Source: Nautilus pompilius (Eukaryota; Mollusca; Cephalopoda; Nautilida; Nautilidae). From it: a stretch of DNA of 64,000 nt. Made by a program: the position numbers and the translations under genes. Within the stretch, counting starts at the first letter, position 1. The number at the start of each line of letters is the position of its first letter. Positions 54,000 to 64,000 of this stretch are shown here, one piece after another. Below the pieces are notes generated by a model. That model was not told the DNA's origin, did not search any database, and saw only the letters and a program-made list of their open reading frames with translations. The stretch is taken from contig JACATO010000968.1 in the NCBI GenBank assembly GCA_018389105.1, positions 212,501 through 276,500 on the forward strand. The letters run 5' to 3'.

Positions 54000-54690
54000 T
54001 AATGATTATTGGTTGGTGATCAGGGTTAAGCTCATTGAGTGGCTCCCAGTAGAATCTTTCCGCAGAATGTGCGTCGATGATGGTGATATTTGGGGCGCTC
54101 AGACCGGATCCTTGATGACAGCGCGAAGCTCTCTTTGGGGTTCCGTCGTTGAGGACGAGCTTTGAGTTCTCTTCACACCATTGGTGGAGGGCTGCACCAC
54201 GGCTATCAGCGTGGGCATATTCATCCCAGAGCGGATGATGAGTGTTGAAATCCCCACAGATGAGACCTAGGTCGGTCGGTAGACTGTTGAGCCAATGTGA
54301 TGGGTTTGACGCTCTGGTCGTGGAGTCTGATCTCTCTGGTGGATAGTAGATGTTTGAGATGGAAATTTGACGTCTACTTGAGATCTGGAGGAAGATTTTT
54401 TGTCTCCACGGGAGCGACTGAGTTGGTAGTGGCGACGGAGTACTGGAGGCCCTTCCGAATGAATATCAGGAGACCCCCGCCTCTATGGTATTTGGTGCCA
54501 CTGCCACTCCTATCATTACGCAGGGCGTCATAGCCGTCGATCACCGGTGTTGGGTCCTCGAGACCAAGCTTTGTTTCTTGGATGGCCACAATGTCAACGT
54601 CATATTTCCTGACAGCACAACCCAATTCTGTGATTTTTGACGTCAGGTAGTTACAGTTCCATTTGAGAATGGTCAGAGTGTTGAGGGTGT
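54000..54690 (-). pseudogene. I-like LINE: APE endonuclease domain
   Basis: This domain would nick target DNA to prime reverse transcription. In order on the minus strand: LTILKWNCNYLTSKITEL (about 54675-54620), where the WNCN Asn is a catalytic landmark; DIVAIQETKL (about 54600-54570), with the catalytic Glu; and GGGLLIFIRKGLQYSV. After a one-base shift near 54380 come ISISNIYYPPE, LICGDFNTHHPLWDEYAH (about 54270-54215) and ELNPDHQPIIIRWN (about 54035-53990), the last carrying the Asp-His pair. All the main catalytic landmarks remain, so only frame integrity is lost. Confidence 0.9.
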
Positions 54691-55285
54691 TTTTTGGGGG
54701 CTATTTGCAAGCAGGGAGCTGGTAGATTTGGCTGGCTGCCAAGGGAATCCTGGAATGTTTGACAAGCCCAAATGTTCAGTGATCGGAGCCTTTCAAGGGC
54801 AGTGCGCGTTTCGCGTGCGCATTTAAGGTGGAAGCCCCTTTTGCAGTGTTTGCAGATTAACGGGGTTCTTGATGCAACGATTCTGCATCGGCACGCTGGG
54901 AAGAGCTTGTTTGGCGGAGGTGCTGGTGGCGTAATTGGTTGCAAATGCGGAGGTGTGTCTGAGCAGGTGTCACAGCGCCAGGTCACATTCCTTTCATATC
55001 TTGGTAGCTTTGTGCATGCCCTGTGACAGACATTTGTGCAGGCTTGGCATTTAATTGGATGGCACATTAGACGAAACTTCGTTTTGCAGACGAAGCACAT
55101 CCGATTTCTCCCCAACGGTACAGTCTGCTTAGCTGGATTGGCGACATTATTTCCTGAACATTGGCTGCAGACGAAGCCTTGTGTGTGCTTTTGGTATCGA
55201 GACAGGCTGGCGCAGCTTCTGTGGAAATGTTCACCGCACGCAGAGCAGATGATGGGGGAGAAATCTCGACGAATTGTCTTAACCT
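54651..55285 (-). pseudogene. I-like LINE: N-terminal tandem zinc fingers
   Basis: An open frame runs from a stop near 55287 to TAA at 54651. It carries repeated PHD/treble-clef-like Cys-His units: IICSACGEHFHRSCASLSRY with FVCSQC (about 55260-55155), CFVCKTKF with HPIKCQACTNVCHRAC, RY and WRCDTC (about 55100-54970), and CRCR with LICKHCKRGFHLKC (about 54890-54815). Comparable fingers in LINE proteins are thought to bind RNA or DNA of the ribonucleoprotein particle; that role is inferred. No ATG is present at the start of the recognisable part, so the true start is lost or lies upstream. The frame ends inside the first endonuclease block, which is read one base over. Confidence 0.85.
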
Positions 55286-55756
55286 CCGTTTAGCTGAGGA
55301 TGGGAATCAGCTGTGACTGACTGGTACGGAAGAGCGAGAAGAAAACGTGGTATAAGAAGTTCTCCAAGCCAAGCGTGTCCGTCCCCGATGGAGATCCAAT
55401 TCGGACCCCTCTGCTACCGCAGGCCGGTGTTCTAAACTATAGGGGGCATATTCGCTGCCATTTGATTAAATCCTCCTCCAAAACAGCATATTATCCTAAT
55501 GCTCGCTATGTTACAATAATAGGAGAACTTACTTCCTGTTGTATATCTTCACAGACCCGAAGAAATCAAATAAAGACATTAAAAAAGAACCGAATTGTTA
55601 GAAGACAAAAAAATTGTTTTTGCTTATTTTGTGTTCAATATTTTGTTGAACTTAACCACTTACTGTTTTAGAAGCCTAATAAAATCTGTTAGCAAAATTC
55701 GAATAATTTTTTGCAGAAATTAGAAATAAATAAAATAACAAAGAAAATTCTGAGTT

Positions 55757-55916
<160 letters not shown>

Positions 55917-55919
55917 GTA

Positions 55920-57428
55920 TCTTCTCAGGTAAATACATGTATGTTATGCCTAGGCAGACTCGCAAGACTGCGAAAACAATCGCTGAGTTAAAATTCTGCA
56001 GTTGTCTTTGTCTGTAAAAATAGTGGTTCGTACAACTCTAAATATTGGTTGCCATAAAAAAACAAGTTTCCTTTTGCAATTCAGTTTCATCAAGCTTAGA
56101 AAAGAAAAAGATCTGGCAAGTTCTTCCTTATTGAATGTCTAAAAAAATAATGGAACGCTGTCCTATCGGTTTGGTCAGCATAAGGATCCAATTGAGTAAT
56201 CAGTCATATCGAAAACTTGAAAATTTGTGCGAGGAGAAAGATAATCAACATTGAATAACGTGATGAGAAATGTCTAAGTTTTAAATTGTATCCGCAAATC
56301 AATTACGACTCTTGTCGTACAATTTATTCCTAAATTAAAATAATGGAGAATGTAAGTTGGAACAACACGGCATAATAAGTGTAATGGACTGCCTTCCTTA
56401 TAATTCCTAGCTAGCTAAATTTCTGACAAAGAAAAAGCCACTTTTCCTTATGTTTATTGAATACAAACAAAAAAAGAAATTATTTTTCAGATTGTTTACA
56501 CGAAATTAAGTAAACATATAACTAGAACGTACAGATTATTTTTGTTTTCTGATGCTATTACTTAAAGATGAAGTGAATTTTTCTTTTCTCTCTTGATGAA
56601 GACAAATAATTGAATTTTATAGTAATTACTTTCGAGATATTCTACCGGTTTAACCCTTTATTTTCTACTGTTGATTTTAGACGAAAGCCTGTAAAGAATA
56701 ATTTTATTGATAATGTAATAATTTTAATAATTTATTCGTTGGTCTCTAGTTCAACGATTCATTACAAAAAAGGCAAGCAAACATCATAAAAGGTCTTAAA
56801 AAAGAGTAGACATAAATGCATATTTCAGATTCACACCACAACTGTTAAACTCCAAACAAAAAAGAGTATTATTACCTTTAGCAGGTAAACATTTCAATTG
56901 AAAACATTGAATAATTTGCAGCTTCACGCAGAACGGCTGTCTCGTTATTAAAATAATCTGGACCAGTATGACATCATCATGAGAGGTAGCGATGTACCAC
57001 CCGGAAATGTTGGCCATAAAGCCAGTGTGATTTAGTTAGTTTGTTGAGTTGATTTTTGGTAAATATTTTAAGACTAAAACTTTTCGGATCGGTGACTTTA
57101 ACGAGAAAACGTAATGTCATTGCTTGCAGTAGTACAATATAAATCTAGCTGTGTGGTACCAAGGATTTTGTTGAAGGTTAGAAAGTGTTTTACGCAGGGC
57201 ATTTTGATTTCAAAAGTATTTCTTCACTACTTATTACACTAATTAAAATGTCGATGTCTTTTATCGGTAGCTCATCGCATATGTTAATGCGAAGCCCTTT
57301 GATGTAATGACATTTCTTGAAGCAAAATTGTTTTTCTGAAGTAAACTAAATGGTAACATGGACTTTTAACGTGGATTAATTGAAACCAAGCAACATTTTA
57401 CTGGAAAAATAAAAGGAGAGAGTTTTAG
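55920..57428. other. AT-rich non-coding stretch
   Basis: No coding motif or repeat family is recognised. The short minus-strand frame at 56796-57017 has no known domain. Confidence 0.55.
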
Positions 57429-57450
57429 TGATATATATATATATATATCA
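57429..57450. repeat. (AT)n palindrome at the LINE 3' end
   Basis: A perfect 22-base palindrome, TGA then (TA)8 then TCA, abutting the end of the minus-strand LINE relic. It may be the element's original simple-repeat tail. Confidence 0.85.
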
Positions 57451-57965
57451 GTGATGATAATGGTCTGTTCCGTTGGTTCGACGCACGACATTAGTTGAGC
57501 ACTCTTTAGCTTGAGTGGAAGCGGATGCGGAATTTGCAGGCTCTACCACAGATTGTGCAGATGAAGCCAGCAGGTGCATGGGTACCTGTTTATGTCGATA
57601 CGGAAGGCTTTAAAGTTTGCTTTAAGTGTATCCTCGCACTGTTTGCCCGACCCACCACGTGATCGATAGCCTGTGTAATGCCGGCTGTAGAAGAAAAAAA
57701 AAATTTTTCAACATAAAACAGCCTAACGCCACTAAGGCATGCCTAATCCACCGGAACCAGCCCTGTGCAAGTAACGTTTTAACACCGGAATACCAAACCT
57801 CTCCAGGATTTGTGCTCCCCATCTCATCTTGTCATCTGGTTCTGGCGATTAAGCGAAGCCATCCAAATGGGATCACTTCAGACATCTGATATGTTCGCGA
57901 TGAGGCGTCCGCGTCTCCGATCTGTCTAACAGTGATGCAAGCATTGACGGCGCCCCGTTAAACTT
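57451..57965 (-). pseudogene. LINE 3' end relic (RT C-terminus and zinc finger)
   Basis: Minus-strand reading in shifting frames shows ARTR with stop, WGAQILERFGIPVLKRYLHR (about 57820-57760) and FRWIRHALVA (about 57758-57728). The last two match the C-terminal LINE block with the pattern R-x-G-x-x-S-x-x-x-L followed by LRW-x-GH. Next come SRGGSGKQCEDTLKANFKAF (about 57665-57610), which matches the GG-x-x-K-R-x-K-DTLK block, and AGFICTICGRACKFRIRFHS (about 57570-57511), a C2H2-like finger of the type that ends many of these proteins. Only the last part of the element is present, as expected from 5' truncation. Which clade it belongs to is unclear. Confidence 0.65.
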
Positions 57966-60600
57966 CGGAGTCTTCTATCTCGATAAGTTAATGCAAAAAT
58001 AACACTTCTGTTCGTGATTTGCGGCTTTCATTTTATTTGAAAAGTTTTCAACCGTTTTTTTTTTTTTTTTAGCTCGAAGGCTAGACTTATTGACCACGTC
58101 TCGTGCTAGTTAGCAATCGGTCAAAACCTTCTGACGTTATCGATTACCGTTTCAGTAATTCAGTCGTTGGTCGAACACCACGGCTTATCGACTGCCCGTA
58201 TCGCCTGCCAAGTAGTTCCACTAACAAGGGACTCTTAATACAAACTCTACAATTAATCTTTCTTCTTAAAAAAAAAAAAAATGATTAAAGAAGATTCATC
58301 TTTTCAAGATTCACATTACAAATAACCTTCGTTGTGTGCGATTCAGCAACAAATTATTCATTTGAGAAATCGTCAAATGATGTACTGGCTTGGAGATATC
58401 AAAGACTTAACACGGATTTAAAAAAAGAAATCGACAAGTGCGTCGTTCGGATGTCCAAGCTTATCAGATGATTGAATTTAAACTAAATTCGGAAGCAAAT
58501 TATTTTATTTTATATTCGGAGATGAAAAAAATAGTGATGATCTGAGCACAGTTAATCGAAGCAGGAAATCGAAGTCATTGAAGTGGAAGTATTTAAAAGA
58601 TTTCTGTGGCCAATCAAACGTTAGTGAGAAAATCGAAATTGTGTTTCTTCAAAGACAAATATCTTTTTGAAACGACAAGGAAAATTACTTTAAAAGATTT
58701 ATCATATTTAGATATTATTTAAAAGAAACATGAACGAACCAAAATTTTAGAGAAACTTGTAATTTTGATAAGTTTCCTACGTTATGCGACAGGATACTTT
58801 GGCGGTGACAAATGCAACAAAATCTTTTCGGAGTTCCCATGACAATTTATTATTGAAATCTAAAACATTTTGATTAACTGTACGAAGAAACGTTAGGTAA
58901 AGAACATAAGTGAAGTATAAAATCATCCGGTCCGATCGAACAAGAGAGGCCGTGACAACAAATCTGTAATGACTTTTTTTTTAACCAGTTAAAGGTGATA
59001 GTGTACAGCATCAAGAAAATCTCAAGAACTTAGTCAATATGAAACGATGTCAGAATTAAAGTGGTGCATCTTAGAAATGCAATGAGATCTCTTCTTAAAT
59101 AACATGCTAAGTGATCAAAAGTAGAGTTACTAGTTTGAATATTAGACGTTTCAGGACGTACTTGGTTTTTCAAATTATTAGGGGTTTTGGAAGTTTGGAT
59201 ATATATACACACATATATATATAAGCCCAGATTCTAGCGCAGTTAGATATCAGAAATGATCTTTTTTAGTCACAGAGGTGCTAACGAATGCGATGAGTTA
59301 ACAGCAGGCGGAATGACAGACAGTATTAATCAGTTCAGAAATCGTTTTAATGGCCATCTCTCTCTGCTTAAGTCATCGTGGTGACCAAAACATTAAGCGG
59401 GAAGAGCTGGAAAAAAAAAACATTACGGTTTTTAGAAACATCGGCGGATGCCGTTCGATCCTGAGATGTGATTGTTTCTTTGTCGTCGGACGCCACAAAT
59501 AATAAAAAACAACAACAACAACACAGAAACGTAAATTGCAACGGGGGCGAGAATTAGGTTTCTTTAGGCCGAGTTCGTGCAAAATTTTTTGTTCAGTTCC
59601 TTGAGAAAAAAACAAAAAAAAACAAACAAAAAAACAGGAAGAAAACAAAGTAATGCTGTTTATAGAGAACTTTAAACTCCTATTCGCGGCAAAATGAAGA
59701 AGGGTCCAGTCCCCCCCCCCCGATACAGCTTGGGCGTGTGGATCGATGTCAGACGGGAAGGGGAGTTCGATTCAACGACCGAATACTGTGTTTGGATGCA
59801 TTTACAATGGTGGCCGTGGTCTCACTCATAAAGCACAATGAACATTTACATTCTGAAAAAGATCCTGCTTAACAATGACAGGAAAAATGATAATTATTTA
59901 ATGCTAATACATTTTATAACTAGCATAAGTTTATGTACACGTAACTTTATTACCAACAGATCGATTTATGCAAAAAAATGTAGCATATTTCACTGGTGGA
60001 TGCACAGTGATGAGCGTGAGGGGAAGTCATCGATAACCGTTTCCAGTTACTCGTTGTTGTGTTTAATTTCTTTCTTATGAGGGAAATTCATTCTAACTAA
60101 AATAAAAGGTTCTAGTAGTAGATTTACGAGATAACTAGCCCCTCAACCCCTTCCTTGTACCCATGGTTTAGAAAGAAAAGCTAAAACTAGGGGAGGTTTC
60201 TTTTTCTTACGTGCCGGACATCGGCTCGCAGGACGTCCATGCGACAACGCATTGACTAAATTGGCTTTCTGCCCGAAACAAATCGCGCATTCAGAGAAGA
60301 GGAAGAACAAGTTTAAATGTAAGCTCGAGTTGGTGAACATTTATTTTAATTTCTTAAATTACATATGTCGTAAACATTTCGATATTGGAGTAAAGAAAAA
60401 CGTTCCGGCGCCAAAATGAATAAATGTATACAAAGGGTCGAGGTTCAAACCGGTTGGCGATAGAGTTCGTGCTTATCTCTCGCAATCGGAACAACGAGAA
60501 ATACAAACAGTAAGGCCACACGTGGTCGACGGAGAAACCTTTTAAAGCGTTTAAAAGGCTGTTGTTGTTGTTGTCGTTGTCGTTGTTGCTGTTGTTTTTC
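57966..60600. other. Non-coding stretch
   Basis: No gene recognised. It contains a run of about twelve C near 59711-59722, an AT/AC mixed repeat near 59198-59224, and A-rich AAC repeats near 59505-59525. On the minus strand, 60445-60675 has a Gln-rich frame from a CAA/CAG-like repeat (about 60557-60600) with no recognised domain. Confidence 0.5.
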
Positions 60601-60632
60601 TACCAAAATTTCCACGAATTCTCCACGCGGTG

Positions 60633-60754
60633 ATGGTTCTCGGTGCAAATGGAGGTACTTCCAGTCACAGCGCATCTTTCTTGATCGATGTACCGAGCGA
60701 ACTGGTGTTTGCCTGTCGGCGACACAGATCCGTGCTGAAAACGCCTGTCTTGCT
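60633..60754 (+). other. Candidate first coding exon
   Basis: An ATG in a good start context (G at -3, G at +4) opens a frame without stops for 41 codons (MVLGANGGTSSHSASFLIDV, then PSELVFACRRHRS and VLKTPVL). The next codon is a stop that would lie inside a GTAAGTA donor at 60755. The frame being open exactly to a donor is suggestive, but no family is recognised and minus-strand frames overlap the same bases (60445-60675, 60600-60812). Confidence 0.18.
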
Positions 60755-60854
60755 GTAAGTATTGGCAGGTAATCAGCTGAGTGTTGGCAGCCCGCGTTTG
60801 TTTCTTAGGCATTTCTAAACCCCAAAATTTCGTTTTATCTCCATCGAATTCCTT

Positions 60855-61020
60855 AATGCTATCAATCTCGGCGTAGACGGCGAAACCGGCAGTGATTGGA
60901 AATGAGGGAAAAATTCTCTTCCATCCTCGAGTTTTATAATGCTATCAATCTCGGCGTAGACGGCGAGATTGGCACTGATTAGGAAAGATTAGGGAAAATT
61001 CCGCTTCCATTCTGAAGTTT
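60855..61020. repeat. 83-base tandem duplication
   Basis: Two adjacent copies, 60855-60937 and 60938-61020, begin with the same 29 bases and then diverge by scattered substitutions while keeping the same length. The second copy holds a hairpin (CAATCTCG at 60946-60953 with CGAGATTG at 60964-60971). In the first copy the right arm is changed and the stem is weak. Confidence 0.92.
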
Positions 61021-62705
61021 CTCTTTAACGAGTTAAGGACTCCCCTTTGATAAATTTAGAGTTACATTAAATAGATATCAGATGTAATCGTACATGCACT
61101 CGTTTCCGTTTACTGCGATGCGAGTCCCTTCATCTTGATGCAAAGTTTCCATTGTGTCGAACAAATTAAGCCGACTTCTCGTCGCGTATTTTTCTTGCTA
61201 ATGCCGGACAATAAAAGCTCGCCCGGCACCTGGTACCGCCGTCAATATAAAGGGAGAAGTAGTTCAAGAAGTCGTGTTAGAAGCTGTAAGGAGCTTTTCT
61301 TGTGGAAGAAGCCGTTGTACAATCAATTCGAGATTTAACCGAAAAAAACAGACCTTGAGACCTTGATCGGCGCTCGGATTACTTCGAGTGACGCACCGGC
61401 TCCTTCCACCACTTAGAGTCAGATATTTGATAGAGCATCACGTATCTCGTTTCTACATCGTCGGTTAATTCTGATCCTCTAAACGTATGAACTAGATTCG
61501 ATAAACTGATTTTATATATTGGGTTTCGTCTACTGTCCGTCAGCTCGAGAAGGGCGCGTCGCTACCAATTAGCTTCAGGTATTTACGTGCACCGTTTTGG
61601 CAGTAACCGACCATAGAGAAAGAGGAGAGGTTTCAGGAAAAGCTTTCCAGTGGAGCCAGTCAGCATCTAGTTAACGATTCTTCACACACTGCGAGGCCCC
61701 CCCAAAACAAACAACAGTTTGTCGCTATACGGACGTTTGAAGAGTTTGGTCATTTTCACCTGGTCAGTTCTCGCTCAGCGTTCTTCCTCAAAACCCAAAT
61801 TTTTGGTTCGGCCTGATCCTGGAAATTTCTGCGGTTGGCCCTAGTTGAGATTCTAAGACCTAGGTTTTCTGTGCATGATATACATAATGCCACAACTATG
61901 GAGAGAATGGATGTCTTAGCAAATAAGACTGTTTGCCAATAACTCTTTTATTGGTCAACTTGATCTGGAAATTGAGCATCGCGCGATACTTCGTTGATGA
62001 AATCGCGATGTGATCTTTGTTTTCTAATTACAATAAATAGTCATGAAGCTGTCATAACGACTCGCACCTAAAACAGTTTACTGACGAAATTCGTTCACGG
62101 AACAGACAGTCAGTCAGTTACGTGATCCTTTACTCTTCCCATTTTGTGTCAGGGTATCTGAAAATGTCTTTACAGAACTCATCTAACTGTTCTTCAATTC
62201 CCACATTAAAAGTCAACACTAAGCATTTCTATATGACGCCAACACTGATATTTATATTTAAGTAAATGCAGCGTAAAGGCGGCAGGCATTTTTAGTTATT
62301 TATGGCAGCGATTAAACAATAAACATAGATAGTTTTTTGTCCAAACAGTCGGGTGTTTCCGTAAATTTCTAATGGAACCCTCCATATTTTAGATTAATTA
62401 TTTTCTTCACTAGAAATAGGTTTTAAAAAATTGCCTTGCCATTAATTCTCGTAAGCTTCTGCCGAGCAATTAAGAAAACAGGTGTACTGTGCGCCTAAGT
62501 CGAACGGTTTAAGATGTCCTCTATGACATCTGACATATAACTGTCAAGTGCAAAACTTTTGTACCCAGTATCTGTCGTTAATAAAGCATGAGCACGACTG
62601 CACGCGATGTTGCAGAATCAGTTGGGTGTAAGATCTCTCGATCTTTCGCAGCCGATAATCCAAATTGGTCATGCCTAGGAAAGGAAAGTTGATGACAGTT
62701 AATTT
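61021..62705. other. Non-coding stretch
   Basis: Mixed composition, no recognised coding motif. The 67-codon plus-strand frame at 61135-61338 is basic and serine-rich at its end but matches nothing I know. Confidence 0.5.
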
Positions 62706-62708
62706 TTT

Positions 62709-62842
62709 CCTCTCTCTCTCTCTCCATCTCTCACTGTCTCCCTCTCTCTCTCTCTTCTCTTGTACTGACCATCTCTCTCTCTCTCGCTCTCTCCATCTCT
62801 CACTGTCTCCATCTCTCTCTCTCTCTCTCTGTACTGACGTCA

Positions 62843-62880
<38 letters not shown>

Positions 62881-62898
62881 TCTTCTCTCTGTACTGAC

Positions 62899-62971
<73 letters not shown>

Positions 62972-63040
62972 TCTCACTGTCTCCATCTCTCTCTCTCTCT
63001 GTACTGACGTCATCTCTTCTCTCTCTCTCTCTCTCCATTT
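62709..63040 (+). repeat. TC-rich compound satellite with CRE palindromes
   Basis: TC runs alternate with two conserved inserts: CCATCTCTCACTGTCTCC (near 62724, 62793 and 62967) and TGTACTGACGTCATCTCTC (near 62830, 62890 and 63000, with a degenerate copy at 62761). The TGACGTCA cores lie at 62835-62842, 62895-62902 and 63005-63012. The unit resembles, in reverse complement, the 32.2 kb satellite. Long frames on both strands are Ser/Leu and Arg/Glu artefacts. Confidence 0.92.
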
Positions 63041-64000
63041 TAGAGCCTAAACCTGAACTTTAAACAGGACCATAACCCGTCAGCTAAGCGTATAGTCGGC
63101 AACGATAATTCTCGGAATAAAGCCACGATTTGCTCTTCGCAGCACATAACAGAAATCACGCCTCCAGATTTTTACTTCGAAAATCTCGATAATTATATTC
63201 CTTCAAACGGTCAACAGGGTTACTGCCATCTGATGGCAACCCGTACAACATCACACAGGTTTTCCTAGGTGCCGGCTGGTGAAGAATAAACATTTAGAAT
63301 TTAAATAGTCAAACACCCCATTCCTCAAAATCGTCACTGAATTTTTACATCTTCTGGTGTCATCCACTCATTGTTCTGTAAAATGTTTAAATTTCAAAAT
63401 AGAAAGCCACTCGTATTTACTTAGAAAAATGTTTTTCCTGAAAGTTAGATTCTTACTTAAATAACAGTAAGCCAATTAATGCGCATGCGCTCTTACACGC
63501 TTGGCTGGGGGTCAATAAAGGCAACAATGAGAGAATCGTAGTGTGAGAAATGGGGTGGAGTTTTACTCAAAAAGAAAGGAGTGCATAAGCGATTTTCACT
63601 AGATATTTCGTATCACTATAATAAACTAACATAAATTGGTAAACAATAAGAATACTTTTCCAATTGCAAATGAACATTTCTGTGTCATTTTAAAGCCTTG
63701 GTTTGGACTCACTATCAAGTTTATCGAACACCGAAGGCAACTGATTTGTCAGTGACAAACGTTAAAGTTATATAATAATCCTCTGTTCTTATTGCTGACG
63801 AGAGTACGGATTTTTTTAGCATCCACAAACTCCAAACATTCAACAGAAGTAAATCAACTGAAATGGACCACAGATTTTCGATGCAACAGCTCTGCTGAAC
63901 TCAAGCAATCCAAAGTTTGAAATCCCAAATCAAGTTAAATGCAACTGGCTACCTGATATCCGAAGGCAAAAAAGTGGTAGTGACATTTATTTAATGAAAG
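63041..64000. other. Non-coding stretch to the window end
   Basis: No coding motif. It contains an interrupted inverted repeat at 63217-63242 and a TGCGCATGCGC palindrome at about 63480-63490, one base short of the NRF-1 consensus. Confidence 0.5.

Larger units (their letters stand above)
51031..55470 (-). mobile_element. I-superfamily non-LTR retrotransposon (decayed)
   Basis: A nearly full-length LINE on the minus strand with the order zinc fingers, APE endonuclease, reverse transcriptase, RNase H, C-terminal zinc knuckle. The RNase H and the APE-type endonuclease place it in the I superfamily (I/Nimb/Ingi/Vingi group) by established family architecture; the exact clade needs a tree. The coding part ends with TGA at 51052-51050 and is followed at once by an (AAC)n tract (51047-51031), a plausible 3' terminal simple repeat. 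The 5' limit is uncertain: recognisable protein begins near 55285, and a more G+C-rich leader extends to about 55470. Its composition differs sharply from the AT-rich flanks. Stops and frameshifts show it is inactive, although it is less decayed than the other elements here. I found no target site duplication. Confidence 0.9.

Noticed and set aside
53358..54165. Several plus-strand open frames of 68-130 codons
   Set aside because: They are antisense shadows of the minus-strand retrotransposon, whose reading shows clear enzyme motifs.
59760..59785. GTTCGATTC, possible tRNA or SINE B box
   Set aside because: No A box at the expected distance and no cloverleaf can be folded.

Overview
This window looks like a gene-poor piece of an invertebrate animal nuclear genome. 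The sequence is AT-rich (I estimate about two thirds A+T by eye). It has no long intact reading frame, no dense operon-like coding, and no ribosome binding sites ahead of ORFs. It is full of TC/GA, AAT, AT and CA/GT microsatellites and carries decayed animal-type transposons: a mariner, a Tc1-like element and several non-LTR retrotransposons. A lophotrochozoan such as a mollusc is my best guess, but the window cannot settle the species. Almost every longer open frame is either a microsatellite read as Ser/Leu or Arg/Glu runs or a shadow of a transposon relic. I recognise no complete host gene.

Layout: 1-5.7 kb is AT-rich non-coding DNA with an AAT array. At 5.7-7.1 kb a badly decayed LINE (RTE-like reverse transcriptase) lies on the minus strand and is interrupted by a 240 bp TC microsatellite. 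7.2-27.8 kb is mostly non-coding, with CpG-rich patches near 8.0-8.4, 21.9-22.75, 24.4-24.6 and 25.4-25.9 kb; the last contains a (TG)n(CG)n tract likely to form Z-DNA. A Tc1-like transposase relic sits on the minus strand at about 27.8-29.1 kb. At 30.5-33.1 kb there is a CpG-rich patch, a perfect NRF-1-type palindrome, a GA-rich compound satellite and one exon-like island with good splice signals. A mariner (SETMAR/Hsmar1-like) pseudogene lies at 37.9-39.0 kb on the plus strand. 39-50 kb is AT-rich with two TC arrays (41.1 and 49.8 kb). 51.0-55.5 kb holds the best preserved element: an I-superfamily non-LTR retrotransposon on the minus strand with tandem zinc fingers, an APE endonuclease, reverse transcriptase, RNase H and a C-terminal zinc knuckle, broken by frameshifts and stops. 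A 160 bp AAT array follows. A second LINE 3' end relic lies at 57.4-58.0 kb, an 83 bp tandem duplication at 60.85-61.02 kb, and a TC compound satellite at 62.7-63.04 kb.

The least ordinary observation is that the 32.2 kb and 62.8 kb satellites share a roughly 20 bp core motif embedded in GA/TC repeats. At the second locus that core forms three perfect TGACGTCA (CRE) palindromes. I found no convincing new multi-gene system. The window is best read as an intergenic or intronic region shaped by transposon decay and microsatellite growth, with a few weak exon and promoter candidates.
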